A stretch of 64,000 bases of DNA, from positions 129,654,920 through 129,718,919 of the forward strand of contig OY986438.1 in NCBI GenBank assembly GCA_963920525.1. The letters run 5' to 3'. This stretch comes from Dichetophora obliterata (Eukaryota > Arthropoda > Insecta > Diptera > Sciomyzidae). How positions within the stretch are numbered: the first letter of the stretch is position 1; each line of letters begins with the position of its first letter. Of the stretch, positions 12,426 through 23,498 are shown piece by piece. Below the pieces are notes generated by a model, which was not told the DNA's origin, ran no database searches, and saw only the letters and a list, made by a program, of their open reading frames with translations. The translations under genes and the position numbers were made by a program.

Positions 12426-13724
12426 AAGGGTCCGCCAAATAACTTTTTTTTTTTGAAAATTCTATTAAAAAAAAACTACTGGATATTTTCTCAAATTTAT
12501 TTTTTCATTTGAAATTACAATTATTCCGGTTAATAATTTGAAATAATTTTATTCAAATGGCTGCCTTGGCTGGCCATGCAGTAGCCTACACGATCGGTCC
12601 AATTTTTAAGCACATTATCGATTGTGTGCAGCTGTATTTCACCAATGGCTTCACGAATATTGTCCTTTAAAGCGTCAATTGTCTCTGGCTTGTCGGCGTA
12701 ACACTTATCTGTGAGGGCAACCCACAAATAATAGTCCAACGGTGTCAAATCGCAGATTCGAGGTGGCCAAACGACATCAGCTCTGCGGCTGATAATGCGA
12801 TCTTCAAAAACAGGGCGCAAAACATCGAGTGTAGCTTCGGCTGTGTGGCACGTAGCGTCGTCTTGTTGAAACCGAATGTTGCTAATATCCTCCTTTTCAA
12901 TTTTTGTGAACAAAAATTCTTTCAACATGGCCTAATAACGATCGCCATTGACTGTAACGGCCACTCCTTGCTCATTTTCGAAGAAAAATGGCCCAATTAT
13001 GCCTCTGAACCAAAATCCGAACCAAACAGTGACGCGTTTTGGGTGCAGCGGCTTTTCAATGTATGCGTGCGGGTTTTCTGTGCCCCAAATGCGACAATTT
13101 TGCTTGTTTACATACCCGCCAAGATCAAAATGAGCTTCATCTGAAAAGATGATTTTTTTGGCAAAATCGGCATCTTCTGTTAGTCGATCGAAGGCCCACT
13201 TAGCGAAGCGAAAACGCATTGGATGGTCATTTGGCTTTAACTCCTGAACCAATTAGACTTTGTATGGCGTCATACCAAGGTCTTTATGCAAATTCGTCTC
13301 AATGATGTCTCCGAAATGTTCAATTGTTGAGAACGACGGTGAATTGATGTTGATGGGGCTTCACGCACACTTTCTGCCACAGCAGCAATACTCTCGGGTG
13401 TGCGCACTGCTTTTGGCTTTTCACGCTTTGGTTTATCGATGAGGATGCCAGTTTCTTTCACTTTTTCACAAGATAACGAACATACGAAACTGTCGGTGCT
13501 TCTCTTCTTCCAAAATCCGTACGCAATTTTCGCACACATTCTGCAACATTACCATAATTTTCAAAGTAATGTCGCAATATTTCCCAGCGTTTTTCAAGCA
13601 TATACACAACCATATTCGTTCAGCGGAAAGATAAAACTAATTATCTGTCAAATCAGACATGAGCTAAGTGTTACCATTCACGAAATAAGCACTAGTTGAA
13701 AAAAAAGTTAGATGGCGGCCCCTG
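12426..13724 (-). mobile_element. mariner element, DD41D (rosa-like)
   Basis: A complete element of 1,299 bp with TA outside both ends (12,424-12,425 and 13,725-13,726). The terminal inverted repeats are AAGGGTCCGCCAAATAAC and CAGGGGCCGCCATCTAAC, followed by T-runs. It is inserted within the hAT at 11,643-14,022. The single transposase frame on the minus strand fills most of the element. The size, TA target and TIRs fit the mariner superfamily. Confidence 0.9.
12530..13613 (-). pseudogene. mariner DD41D transposase (broken)
   Basis: Start MVVYMLEKRWEILRHYFENY at 13,613, then helix-turn-helix DNA-binding regions. The catalytic region has FSDEAHFDLGGY (first Asp), FQQDDATCHTAEAT (second) and CDLTPLDYYLW (third). 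There are 41 residues between the second and third Asp, the DD41D spacing of the rosa group known from tephritid flies. Breaks: a frameshift near 13,475 after YVRYLVKK, a one-base deletion near 13,285 (RRI-LHKDLG), a TAA near 13,256 and a TAG at 12,932-12,934. All three acidic residues survive although the reading frame does not. The third residue is Asp, which argues against Tc1. Confidence 0.88.
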
Positions 13725-14159
13725 TACCTAATTTTGCTTTATAAAAGCAACCATTATTTCTTATATTTTCATATTACCATATGAAGGATCCTATAAAGAA
13801 TGATCTCTAATATTGAAATTGGAAGAACTTTTAAAAATAATGGAATTTTAATATTTTTATATATTTTAATATTTTTTTTTATTTTAAACTAAAAAAAAAA
13901 ATTTGTTTATTCACATTCATGTTTCTTTGAAGAAATTTTGGTGAACTTTTTTTGCACCACCATTTGTACTGCCCCCCCCATTTGTACTGCCCCCCAGATG
14001 AAATTCGCTTCCGACGCGCTTGACGCCACCCATGCGTTAATTATATTCATGTATTAGCAACGGCTGCTCAATTGTTGCCATTTTCCGTTCTTTGCGATCA
14101 TACTTCTTAGCACTACACATCGGCATATGGGCCAAAAAGTTAGACATCATAGTCACAAC

Positions 14160-14220
14160 CTGTAAAATATTTGAAAATATTAAAATATTAAAAAAATTCG
14201 TGTTGAAGTTGAGTTATTAC
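14160..14220 (-). other. Intron in piggyBac transposase
   Basis: GT-AG intron of 61 bp on the minus strand: donor GTAATA after the codons for DNS, acceptor TTTTACAG before VVTMMSN. Removal restores the conserved WNDNSVVT run and the downstream frame. Confidence 0.8.
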
Positions 14221-15056
14221 CGAATTGTCATTCCAGCGCACAGCTAATACGTTATTATTTTTGTCAAATACAAAATCAGATGTTTCTCGCATTTTCTTCT
14301 TCATGTCTTTTATGCCTATGAGAGGAGCATGATTGGTGCGATTGTCGCGCACAGTGCCAGTCGCAAAGTACCCATGCGAATTCAATCGACACATCTGCTT
14401 ATGACTCGTAAAAAAGTTATCGAATGTTACATTAAGCATTTTTGGATCTTTGATTTGTGACAGAAGCTGCAGTACGACATTTTTTCCCATACCATAATTA
14501 GAATTAGAGTTTGAAGATGCCCCAGCATAAGGCATGAATTGATAGCAGTATCCATCTGAAGACGCCAAGCACCAATACTTGTATCCAAATCGAATTGGCT
14601 TGCCTTTTATAAACATCTTGCATGAATGACGCCCATAATAGGCTATCATTTGCTCGTCGATAGCAAGATTGTGCGAGAATATGCCAAATTGCAGGAACTT
14701 TTGATTTAGTAAATCATTTAGGGGTGATATTTTTGCAGATTTGCAATTTTTGTCGATCTTTTTACTGTCACAAACGTGCAAATTTTGCTTGATTCGCTTG
14801 AATCTGTCCCGGCTCATAGCTTTTTTTATATATTGACATCCCAATGAATTGCGATTAGACCAATATGATTTTATATTCGGCAATGTATGATAACCAGTTA
14901 AATACAGTGTACGAAGAAAAGTTTTAATTTCCGCAACTGTTGTAGAAAACCCAGGGACATTGTTCTGTCCAGCGTACTCATTTGTGCTGTCTACTATAAG
15001 CTGAAGCACCTCACTATCCATAAAGCATTCCCATAGTTGAAGCGAGGAAACTGATC

Positions 15057-15110
15057 CTTTAAGATAATAAATTAAGTATCACACTGCATTAAATATTTGA
15101 AAATATTTAC
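15057..15110 (-). other. Intron in piggyBac transposase
   Basis: GT-AG intron of 54 bp: donor GTAAATATTTTC, acceptor TTATCTTAAAG. It joins the acidic N-terminal exon to the exon that begins GSVSSLQLWECFMDSEVLQL. Less certain than the other intron, because the end of the upstream exon is out of frame. Confidence 0.6.
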
Positions 15111-15652
15111 CAATCTTTTCATATAGGGTTTTTTATAATATTGTAGTGTTGTCGAAGGGTTGGTTTTCAAAGTTATAATTTTCGCGGCGGCTCCATTTCG
15201 ATTTCTGCCGGTCACTAATCTCTCTCGTCATTGAAATTAAACTCCACTCCAAAGTTGCCAGCTACTTCGCGAGGAAACTCATTTATATCATTGAAAATGT
15301 GGACATTATCGTCCAATTCTTCTGCGTCGCTTATAACATCAACTTCATCAGGCGGCATAATAATAATATTTATAGAGCTTGCATGTTGAATACTATTTTC
15401 TTGATCGCTCCAACTATCCACGTCCGCCTGCAGTTCCTCAACAGTAAAATTTTTTTTTTGTTTCAACATTATTCTAATAAAACTCTTCTCAAAGTATTTT
15501 GGTTTGACAGTAAGGTTTATTATTGTCCATTCCGTTTTGCTTTCACTTCGTAAGACAGCTGATGTCAGGTGTTCATTATGACAAAAGAATGTTGCCATAA
15601 ATGCAAATTTTTATTAACACCAAGAACCCGGATAAGCCGATTGGGTATTTAA

Positions 15653-18600
15653 ATACCCAATGCAGATCTCAAATACAGTGACAGTTACAAACCTGAACTT
15701 TTGCAATGCAACTTCTATGGCCTATATAAGCTTCCCGATAAATTTTGAAAAAAATCGTACGGCGGAGCAGTCTTAAATGGATCTATGAGCAGTCTTAAAT
15801 GGATTAAAAAATTCGTTTGTTTTTGCTGCACAATGTGCTTGATCGCCTCATTTTTTACTACATAGTTATTACCCACCTTTTTGGTAAATACTCAGGTACA
15901 TTTTTACACATTTTTACCCAATTTATCCATTTTATCGATTGGATGTAATCTCACATATTCTAATTTTTTTTTTAAATAATTTTACTCGTAATATTGCATA
16001 TATAAACAAAGAGAGAGGGCTAACATTTAAAGAGGTGCTATTTTTAGGTGTTATTATATTGGTATATCTTAAAATTAGGCGGAGTCTTAAAAATAAAAGC
16101 GTCTGATGTATGAACCTTTCTTAGTAAATTACTGCAACTAAAATATACCATACGTGACATTAGTTTAAAAGAAACTTTAAAAGTTTTTGCAAGTTTATAT
16201 AGAATTGGTATTTACATTTTGGTATTTATAGTTGGTATTTAATGTTTTCAACTTTAAAAAAAAAAAAAAAAAATACTGGCATTCGCTGCGTTAACTCATA
16301 TTGATTCTTTGACATATCGAAATGAAATGATTGCTTCTACAAAAACATCATAATAAATTTATAGGTCATATATTTTTAAATTAAATATATCAATATAAAT
16401 ATATCTTACACTTCTAGTTCTTTAAAAAATATTAAAAATTACTACAAAAAGTAGCAAAAACAAACTTCTTTTTGAACCCATTACAAATAGTAGAACTGCC
16501 AACTATGCAAATGTCAATCATCCATCTTAAGTAGGGAGATGGAGTAATATCCAAGTAAACAAATTGTTTTTACTATTTCGACAATTTTTAGCTAGATGTT
16601 TTTAGGTGAAATAGTGTGAGCCCGTTAACCGCTCTTAATGTATAGTTGTAATATGATTTTTTTTTTAAATTTTCCACCCATATTCTTATTCAAATTTTGT
16701 TGTGAACGAAGCTAATAGATTATAGAAAATATGGAGTTGTTTTCTTATAAATATACTATTTTTTATACTTTAAAGTCCTTCTCCAAAAGTTAAGCATTAC
16801 ATTTTTTTTTGTCGAAAAATAATTTCTTTATTTTTAATGACCATCTTAGCTATCACCTCACAAAACTAGGAATTGTATGTGATAGCACAGTGCAAATCCC
16901 AACAATAATAATAACGAAGTTTTTTTCCAAAGCATTTAATTTCTCAGATCATATTTTTTTTAGCGGCACCTTCTGGTAATATTAACGCCAAGCGCCTCTT
17001 TAACTTCCACCATTTAAAACATCTTTAACAGTTTTTTTTTTTGCTTTAACACTTCCTTATCCTTGTCGGAATGCCTTGGATTTTAACTTTGTGCCAAGTG
17101 TTTACTTTGATATACTTAAAAAACTTTTGTTTTTCTTCTCACTTTAGTTTATAAAACTGTTGAAATGATTTATCACCAAAAAAGCAACACAAAAAAAACA
17201 TCTATTGCCGTGGTTTACAAGACTACATAATGTCTATCTCTTATTTTGTTGTTTTAAACCTTGTTGGGAACACACTTTATTCCAGCAGCATTTTAACAAA
17301 GTTATAAATTTTGCAAAAATGTTTATTATGATAAAAAAATCACAGAAATTTTTATTTGATTTTTCGAAAAGCTACATTTTGTTAGTTTTTGTCATTGGAC
17401 ACAATCAATACACACAAACGATACTCGACCGACATTCGTAGGCTTTATGGCAAAAACGTGCTAAAAGTTAGTAACTCAATATCGAGTAGTAGGTTTCCAG
17501 AGTAGATGAGTGAGTGATGAAGTGATGAAGTCTGGTAAGGGGGGAGGCAGTGAAAAGAATGTGAAATTGTTTTGGAATGCTGTTGACAAACTACGTTGTT
17601 GTGCTGTTGAACTGTTTTGTTTATTGGTTGGAGTGCAGCGAGCAGAGAGATTTAGACTAGTGCATTCCGTTACGTTTCCGGATTTGTTATACAACTTATT
17701 GCGATACTTTATGAAGTACATTTTATTTAACAATGATGCCGAACTTGAAAATGTTCAAAATGCATTCAATGTTTGAGTTCTTATTCATGTAAATAAGTTC
17801 TTATTACAACCAACTAAAATTTTTTAGTATCAGTATCTATATCTCTGCTCTGTACAATTTTTCTGAAATTCTTTTTAGACACCCTATAAATCCTCTTACA
17901 ATTTCTACAAATTGCATTTGTACTAAATACCATTCATTCTTGTTAACACTTTATTGCAATAGTTTAATCAACCAACGCAGTCCAAATAGTCTAAGATTGA
18001 ATTCCAAAGTCTATTCTATCCTCGACTTTCTTTTCATGTGGTATTTCCAATTAAAAACATGGTGTGTGCGCTCTAATTGGCAGACTTTAACCAGCAGCAG
18101 ATCTGCAAACACACCTTTTTTTAAGCATTTAGCTGTATTTTCAAATAAGTTACCTGATGTAGCTGGTTTATTTTCTGTTCTTGTTACTCAGGTTTTTCTG
18201 CTAATCGCATATGTTATAGCTTTTTCTCTATCATGTTTATCTTTCCTTACATATCAACTGGCCGAGTGGTGGTGAATAGGTGATATTTGTAAGACTATGC
18301 TGATTTAACTGAAAGAGTGGTGGATACAGAAGCTAAAGTTGGTGAATAAATTTTGATTGTTGCAACAATCATCTTTTGAGAAAATCATAATAAAATTTAA
18401 TTTATTATTGCAAAATACGAGTACTATCTATCACACGAAATACATAAAATGATTTTCGTAATGTTGCTTTAGCAAAGTATTTTTTTTTATCAATTTAGAA
18501 AATCAAATTATGTCATCAAAACACATTCTTAAAGCGATTTCTTTCGTAAGGGAGCATCTGGAACGTTGACCTTTATTTATTAGAAAATTAATTTTGATTG

Positions 18601-20293
18601 CTCCACGTTATTTCCGATATCTAGCGTCGGAAAAGCTTACGACACCATTGGTGCTATTATTTTGACCGCTTTACTTTAAGCAAATAAAATGCATTAAAAG
18701 AAAAACAAATATCTTTTTGTCGTAATCTCACATGAATACTCTTTTAGCTTTTCATTTGAAAATCAATCTAAAACCAATTACATGAAGTTTCACACACACA
18801 CTAGTATTCTTTATTTATTAACAATCAAGCTCAATAAATCATAACTTCATGAAAGGAACAAATTCCAAAGAATTCTAAGGAACTTTGTTATAATTTCGCT
18901 TGAAACTCAATTCAGTCAGTGGCAACGATGAAAAAGGAAACGATACAAAAAATAACTTTAGTCAAGCATAAAAAAAAGAAAGCATGTAGTTTTTCTAGCT
19001 TAAGCGCAACTAGCAAGTTTGACTTGTTTTAAGTAAAATCTTTACAAACACAATAGCAACAAAAAAAAAAAAAAAATGCAGAAAATCAATTTCAAATAAA
19101 TTACTTAAAATTGCGCGTTTAACAAATGGACTGGATTGAATAAAAACCCATATCATTCAATAACTAGCAATATATTATCTAACGGGTGCTTCTTTATCTC
19201 TCACTGAACATTGAACATTTAATGTCACATAAATGCTAGGAACTAGCAATAGTTTTTCATGTTGATCCCTTGCATTGACAATCGTACAAATTTTTCTGCA
19301 CGATTTCACATAAGCCATTTTATTCGTCTGTCTGTCCCTTCGTCCGTCCATCGCATTGCCGGAAAGTGTCACTAAATGTCAGCCAACAGCAATTGATGTC
19401 AACAGTTAATGTTAGCTGAGCGTGAAGCTTATGCAAAAAGGTTGCTAGTCTTGGAAAAATAAAAGCTCTGTGCTGCAGTATTTATGAATAATTAATGCAT
19501 TTTCCCGTTTATCTATATTTAATATTTGTTTTCAGCAGTTAAATTACTGTAAGAGCAAAAAACAATTTTAAAATTCCATTAGATACTTTTTTTGAATCAT
19601 AAAGAAAGAAAAAAATTATTGCTTAAATGCGGAAATGTGACAAAACTAGGTTTGACACAATCATAATTAAAGCTATGAAGAAGACTTTTCAATAAAAGTA
19701 CGGTTAAGTAGAGTGCTTTGAGGGACAGAAACTGTAACGTTTTGCAAATGGGTTTGACCCAAGTGAGGCCATTCACCCAAATGAACCACTGATTCTAGGG
19801 ATTTTCACTCATATAATCAATAACTGCTACATAATGTAATATTATTTTTCTTTTATTGTCAAGAAATCTGAAACTATCTTGAACGTATTTGTTAAGATTT
19901 CTGCTGAACATTCATTCAATCATTTGGGTGTCATTTGATCCATTAATATCCTATGTGACCCCTGTTTACTTGCTTCGCTCTATGCAAGTACAAATTCTAT
20001 CCACGTTCGCTGTGTTCGCTAATGAATGGCTGCAATTAATTTCTATACGTTGACAATCTTAATCATAAATTTAATAGAAAACAAAAGAAAAAACTTTTTG
20101 TGAACCTGCAGTTGTCATGGCTTAAACAATATCGTTATATTTGACAATGATAATGCTATTGTTTTTGTTGTTGTTTTTGATGGCTTACATGTGTAAATGA
20201 TAATCAAGGATTTATTTTCTAATATTAAGCTAATAATTTTTTTTTTTTTAAAGTAAAAGTTTTGTGTGTAGTACTTATGTTTAAATATATAAA
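15653..20293. other. 4.6 kb of unannotated AT-rich DNA
   Basis: No transposon or host gene is recognised. A 17-bp word, GAGCAGTCTTAAATGGA, is directly duplicated at about 15,764-15,805. The longest frames are 17,510-17,776 (+, 88 codons, overlapped by a minus frame) and 17,940-18,275 (+, 111 codons, with a hydrophobic C-terminal stretch). Neither shows a conserved motif. A-runs occur at 16,257-16,273 and 19,062-19,076. Around 19,325-19,355 a TCTGTCTGTCCCTTCGTCCG run occurs. Confidence 0.5.
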
Positions 20294-20296
20294 TTA

Positions 20297-20601
20297 GGGC
20301 GGGTCAAATTCTGGCTCAGCGAAATTCGTAAAATACATGTAATTTCAAGACTTTTTCTCCACTACAGCATATACAAATTCTGAAAAAAAGCTGTGCGGAC
20401 TTTCGTAAATAGATTCATACACATACATTCATACATTCATATTTTATAATTGAGAATTAAATCTATTTACGAAAGTCCGCACAGCTTTTTTTCAGTATTT
20501 GTATATGCTGTAGTGGAGAAAAAGTCTTGAAATTACATGTATTTTACGAATTTCGCTGAGCCAGACCACCAAAAAATTCGTCCATACAAATTGACCCGCC
20601 C
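20297..20601. mobile_element. Hairpin (foldback) MITE with TA flanks
   Basis: The ends are GGGCGGGTCAA and its inverse, with TA on both sides (20,295-20,296; 20,602-20,603). Arms of about 95-100 bp (about 20,325-20,418 and 20,459-20,560) are nearly identical inverted copies, containing TTTCAAGACTTTTTCTCCAC and AGCTGTGCGGACTTTCGTAA. They surround a loop of about 40 nt. A transcript would fold into a long hairpin. No coding capacity. Confidence 0.85.
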
Positions 20602-20760
20602 TAATATAAATAAATAGATAACAAAGTTGTCATTATTTGAATAACCATTTGGAAAAGCATTGTTACAAAAAAAAAAAACGCTTCAACTAAGATAGCGGGG
20701 AAAAATAAAAAAAAAATAAAATAAATTATTTGAAATTTTTGCACTGTAATCTTTGAACTA

Positions 20761-21114
20761 TTTTTTTATTTTATTATTTTATTATTTTTCTTTATTTTAT
20801 TATTTTATTATTTTATTATTTTATTATTTTATTATTTTATTATTTTATTATTTTATTATTTTATTATTTTATTAATTTATTATTTTATTATTTTATTATT
20901 TTATTATTTTATTATTTTATTATTTTATTATTTTATTATTTTATTATTTTATTATTTTATTATTTTATTATTTTATTATTTTATTATTTTATTATTTTAT
21001 TATTTTATTATTTTATTATTTTATTATTTTATTATTTTATTATTTTATTATTTTATTATTGTATTATTTTATTATTTTATTATTTTATCATTTTATAATT
21101 TTATTATTTTATTA

Positions 21115-21117
<3 letters not shown>
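20761..21117. repeat. 8-bp A/T satellite (TTATTTTA)n
   Basis: About 44 tandem copies of TTATTTTA with a few point variants (for example near 20,875 and 21,061). Confidence 0.92.
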
Positions 21118-21179
<62 letters not shown>

Positions 21180-21180
21180 T
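21118..21180. repeat. (TTA)n microsatellite
   Basis: About 20 TTA/ATT units directly continuing the 8-bp array. It probably arose by shortening of the same repeat. Confidence 0.9.
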
Positions 21181-21767
21181 TTATTATTTATAATTATTTA
21201 TTTGAACATAAATTAGTGCAGTTAGATAACAAAAAAACTTAAGTTAGTACATCGCATAAGTATATGTCATCAACTAAATAAATTAAAGGTAGCACTTAAC
21301 AACAGTAATTTTATAGATGAATTGTCAATAAATTGCCGTTGTCGAAAAATAAATAAACAAAAATAAATAAAATAGAAATGAAAATAAAAATAAAAAAAAA
21401 CATAATCAACAGATGGTATAAAAAATTCTTAAAGTTAGATAAATATATATTAATTGATTGAACTTATTCACATATAACATTAGATATAACAGAAGAAAAA
21501 CAAAATATTTAATACATAAAAATGTAGAGGCTCTTATTTAACCGTTTAGATGTTCGAAAAATATAACATAATAGATTATTTAAATTTGTTCGTACGGACG
21601 ACAATTTTAATATTAAGTAAACGGTTAAAAATCTTAAAATAAATTTGAAACTTTTCTGTTATTTATATGTCACCACATCAACTTTGGTTTTAGATCTAGT
21701 ATTAGCAAAAATGGCTAGTATGGCTAAGACTGAAATATAACAAAAAAAAAAAAAAAACAACAAACAA
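21181..21767. other. AT-rich non-coding DNA
   Basis: No gene or repeat is recognised apart from short A-runs. Confidence 0.5.
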
Positions 21768-21838
21768 TCACAGCGAGATTCGAACCAGAGACATCCAGTT
21801 TGCAAGTTCACTTCGTTTACCACTAGGCTATTGCGCGA
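21768..21838 (-). ncRNA. tRNA-like pol III unit (SINE head or tRNA relic)
   Basis: On the minus strand TAGCCTAGTGG (21,820-21,830) fits the pol III A box, and GGTTCGAATCT (21,776-21,786) fits the B box with normal tRNA spacing. Downstream on that strand comes a run of about 16 T residues (21,742-21,757), a pol III terminator. The anticodon and T stems do not pair well, so it is not a functional tRNA. It is either the head of a short tRNA-derived SINE or a decayed tRNA gene. Confidence 0.6.
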
Positions 21839-21839
21839 T

Positions 21840-22920
21840 ACGAAACAAAAGCAATAAACAAGCATATGAGCCTAATATAGTGTTTCAGTATTGCAATATT
21901 TCTTTTGTTAAAATTTTAGTACAAGAAAGTGGTAATTATGGGTTAGTATTTGTGAAAGTTTAAATATTAAACCTCAATATGAAAAAATATGCAGTAGCAT
22001 TTTAGCTGGACTAAACTTTATTCCAAGTTTTTTAACCGTGTAGGGATATTCGATATACGTCGATACATCAGATTTACACGATGTTTACAATGTCATACAT
22101 CGGCTCAATCCGATGTTTTGAAAAGCTATTGATTTACTCGATGAATCGATGTATTTTCATGAAACATCGAATGAATTTTAACCAGCTAATGAATTTTTAT
22201 ATTAAAGAATAAATAAAGAATAAATAAAGAAAAATAATGAAAAATAAAGAAAAATAAATAGTAAGCCTGCGCTGCGCTACTGCCAGTGTAAACACCAGTA
22301 AAAATTATATAATTTCTTGCACAAGTGACAAGTAACCAATAACAGTCGATGTATTTTCAGGCTACTATGCAATGGTTGTCTTGTAAAAGTTATCTAACCA
22401 ATGCAACGATGCAGATTGGGGAGATGCAGGTTCCTATCTTTTTGTGTGACAACAATATGAAAATCTATCGATGCAAACGTAGATTACACGTTAATCGTAA
22501 AAACTAATTTAAAAACTAATTTGACAAGTCCAGATCAAGTCTTTAAAATAACACAACAAAAACTAAATTGTCTTCTAATAATTTTTAAAAAAGCATTTTA
22601 AAAATAATTATGCTAAAAGGCACTATATTATTAAATTATAAAATAATACGTAACAAAAAACTTTATTGTGTGATGGCTAAATAACATGAAATAAAGCTTT
22701 GCGGCTGCACGATCCAACATGTTGTTAAGCCTAACTAAGCTAAAGAATTTCGAATGGACAGCATGTTTAGCGTTTTGGCAGCAGTGGTGATAATAATTGA
22801 ATTGCTAGAAGATAAAGATAATTTTTAATGTTATCTGTTCCATAACTATATTTTTATAAATTTTTATTTTAAAATTTTTATAATTTTATTTAAATATATT
22901 TTTGTATAAATTTTTGTTGA
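21840..22920. other. Non-coding DNA with clustered ATCGATGT-like words
   Basis: No gene is supported. From 22,055 to 22,170 and again near 22,345 and 22,465 the words CGATGTAT/ATCGATG recur in both orientations. This may be an old hAT-type subterminal region, but no ends could be fixed. Confidence 0.4.
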
Positions 22921-22932
22921 AAATTAAACAAA

Positions 22933-23006
22933 GTCTCGGGATCCCGAAAATCTTATCGTGACCAGAAAAATTCCGGAATACCGGTATTCCGGGATTGCAA
23001 GCCCTA
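22933..23006 (-). mobile_element. Isolated hAT-like terminus
   Basis: Read on the minus strand the segment begins AGGGCTTGCAATCCCGG, a start typical of hAT ends. It contains a perfect 20-bp palindrome at 22,973-22,992 (CCGGAATACCGGTATTCCGG) and another at 22,935-22,946 (TCGGGATCCCGA). No matching second end or 8-bp duplication was found, so only one end is visible. Confidence 0.4.
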
Positions 23007-23182
23007 GATGTAATGCTAGAAAAGTACTCGATTTTAGAAAACATCGGTTTAACATATGCTAAGACCCAAAATATTCTTACTGATTGTAGAATGTGTTGAA
23101 AACGACTCAGTACGTAAATATATCTATTCGCAACATTAAAGGCAACAAGTATTTTGTGTTAGTTGGTTCGGAGAATGTACTA

Positions 23183-23480
23183 CAGTCAAACTTCTCTATA
23201 ATGAATTCGCAAGGGACCAGGAATTTACTTCATTACATAGAAACTTCATTTTACAGGTATTATGATATTTTTTCCACTTGTATATAAAATAATCCGGTAT
23301 TTGATTCAAACATATTAGTCGGTATGTTACTCTTCATCTTAACAAAGGATAGAACTATGTCAATTGATGAAGAAATTCGTACCAATGAAGGAAACGTATC
23401 ATCCGCCAATTCGTCACCGGATAATTCTTCTTCATCGTCAATTGAATCTGGAACTGTAGAAGTAATTATTTGGCAATAGG
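23183..23480 (+). mobile_element. pogo/Tigger-like end with transposase tail
   Basis: TA (23,181-23,182) is followed by CAGTCAAACTTCTCTATAAT, a pogo/Tigger terminal repeat. The interior has CGCAAGGGACCAG, also found in the element at 31,123-31,736. A short + frame from 23,357 (MSIDEEIRTNEG..., Ser-rich, stop at 23,477) looks like an acidic transposase tail. The opposite TIR was not found. Interpreted as a deletion derivative truncated on the right. Confidence 0.5.
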
Positions 23481-23498
23481 ACTAGAGTATGAACATGA

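Larger units (their letters stand above)
11643..14022 (+). mobile_element. Internally deleted hAT element, host of a mariner
   Basis: The perfect 8-bp direct repeat ACGCCACC at 11,635-11,642 and 14,023-14,030 is the hAT target duplication. The terminal repeats are CATTGGCGTCGGAAGCG (left) and CAAGCGCGTCGGAAGCG (right, inverted). Runs of G (left) and C (right) follow just inside. Without the nested mariner the element is about 1.08 kb. Only the last part of a hAT transposase remains, so most of the gene was lost by internal deletion. Confidence 0.87.
11210..15598 (-). pseudogene. piggyBac-like transposase (broken)
   Basis: DDE_Tnp_1_7-type transposase that would cut and paste at TTAA. Exon 1 (15,598 or Met at 15,469 to 15,111) holds the acidic N-terminus (PPDEVDVISDAEELDDN). 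Exon 2 (15,056-14,221) carries the first catalytic Asp (NLAIDEQM) and the second (NVTFDNFFTS). Exon 3 (14,159-14,031) resumes at 11,642 with MGGVDLFD, the third Asp, and RGKKWYWPL. A Cys/His tail (W-H-x2-C, GCQKC, CFFDYH) follows near 11,330-11,215. Defects: a frameshift late in exon 1, a TAA at 14,037-14,039 four codons before the conserved GGVD, a hAT insertion at that point, and a frameshift within the Cys tail. Frames across both introns and the insertion agree, which supports the model. Confidence 0.88.
11153..15648 (-). mobile_element. piggyBac-like element, interrupted by a hAT
   Basis: TTAA lies directly outside both ends (11,149-11,152 and 15,649-15,652). Reading inward from either end, the terminal repeat is ATACCCAATYGGC. 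Removing the nested insertion plus one 8-bp duplication (2,388 bp) leaves about 2.1 kb, a normal piggyBac length. The transposase runs on the minus strand and fits the frame across the insertion. Both outer flanks also read as ATACCCAA/TTGGGCAT away from the TTAA, so the target site was itself nearly palindromic and resembled the element's own end. Confidence 0.88.

Noticed and set aside
17510..18275. Two + frames of 88 and 111 codons as candidate host exons
   Set aside because: The first is overlapped by an equally long minus frame, and the second is hydrophobic without a motif. Evidence is insufficient.
18530..18670. GCGTCGGAAAAGC and TACGACACC words as hAT ends
   Set aside because: Too short and lacking a partner or flanking duplication.
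19735..19980. CACCCAAATG/CATTTGGGTG inverted words as a MITE
   Set aside because: Only about 10 bp agree and the surrounding sequence does not extend the match.
21768..21838. Functional tRNA gene
   Set aside because: The anticodon stem and T stem do not pair well, although the A and B boxes are good.
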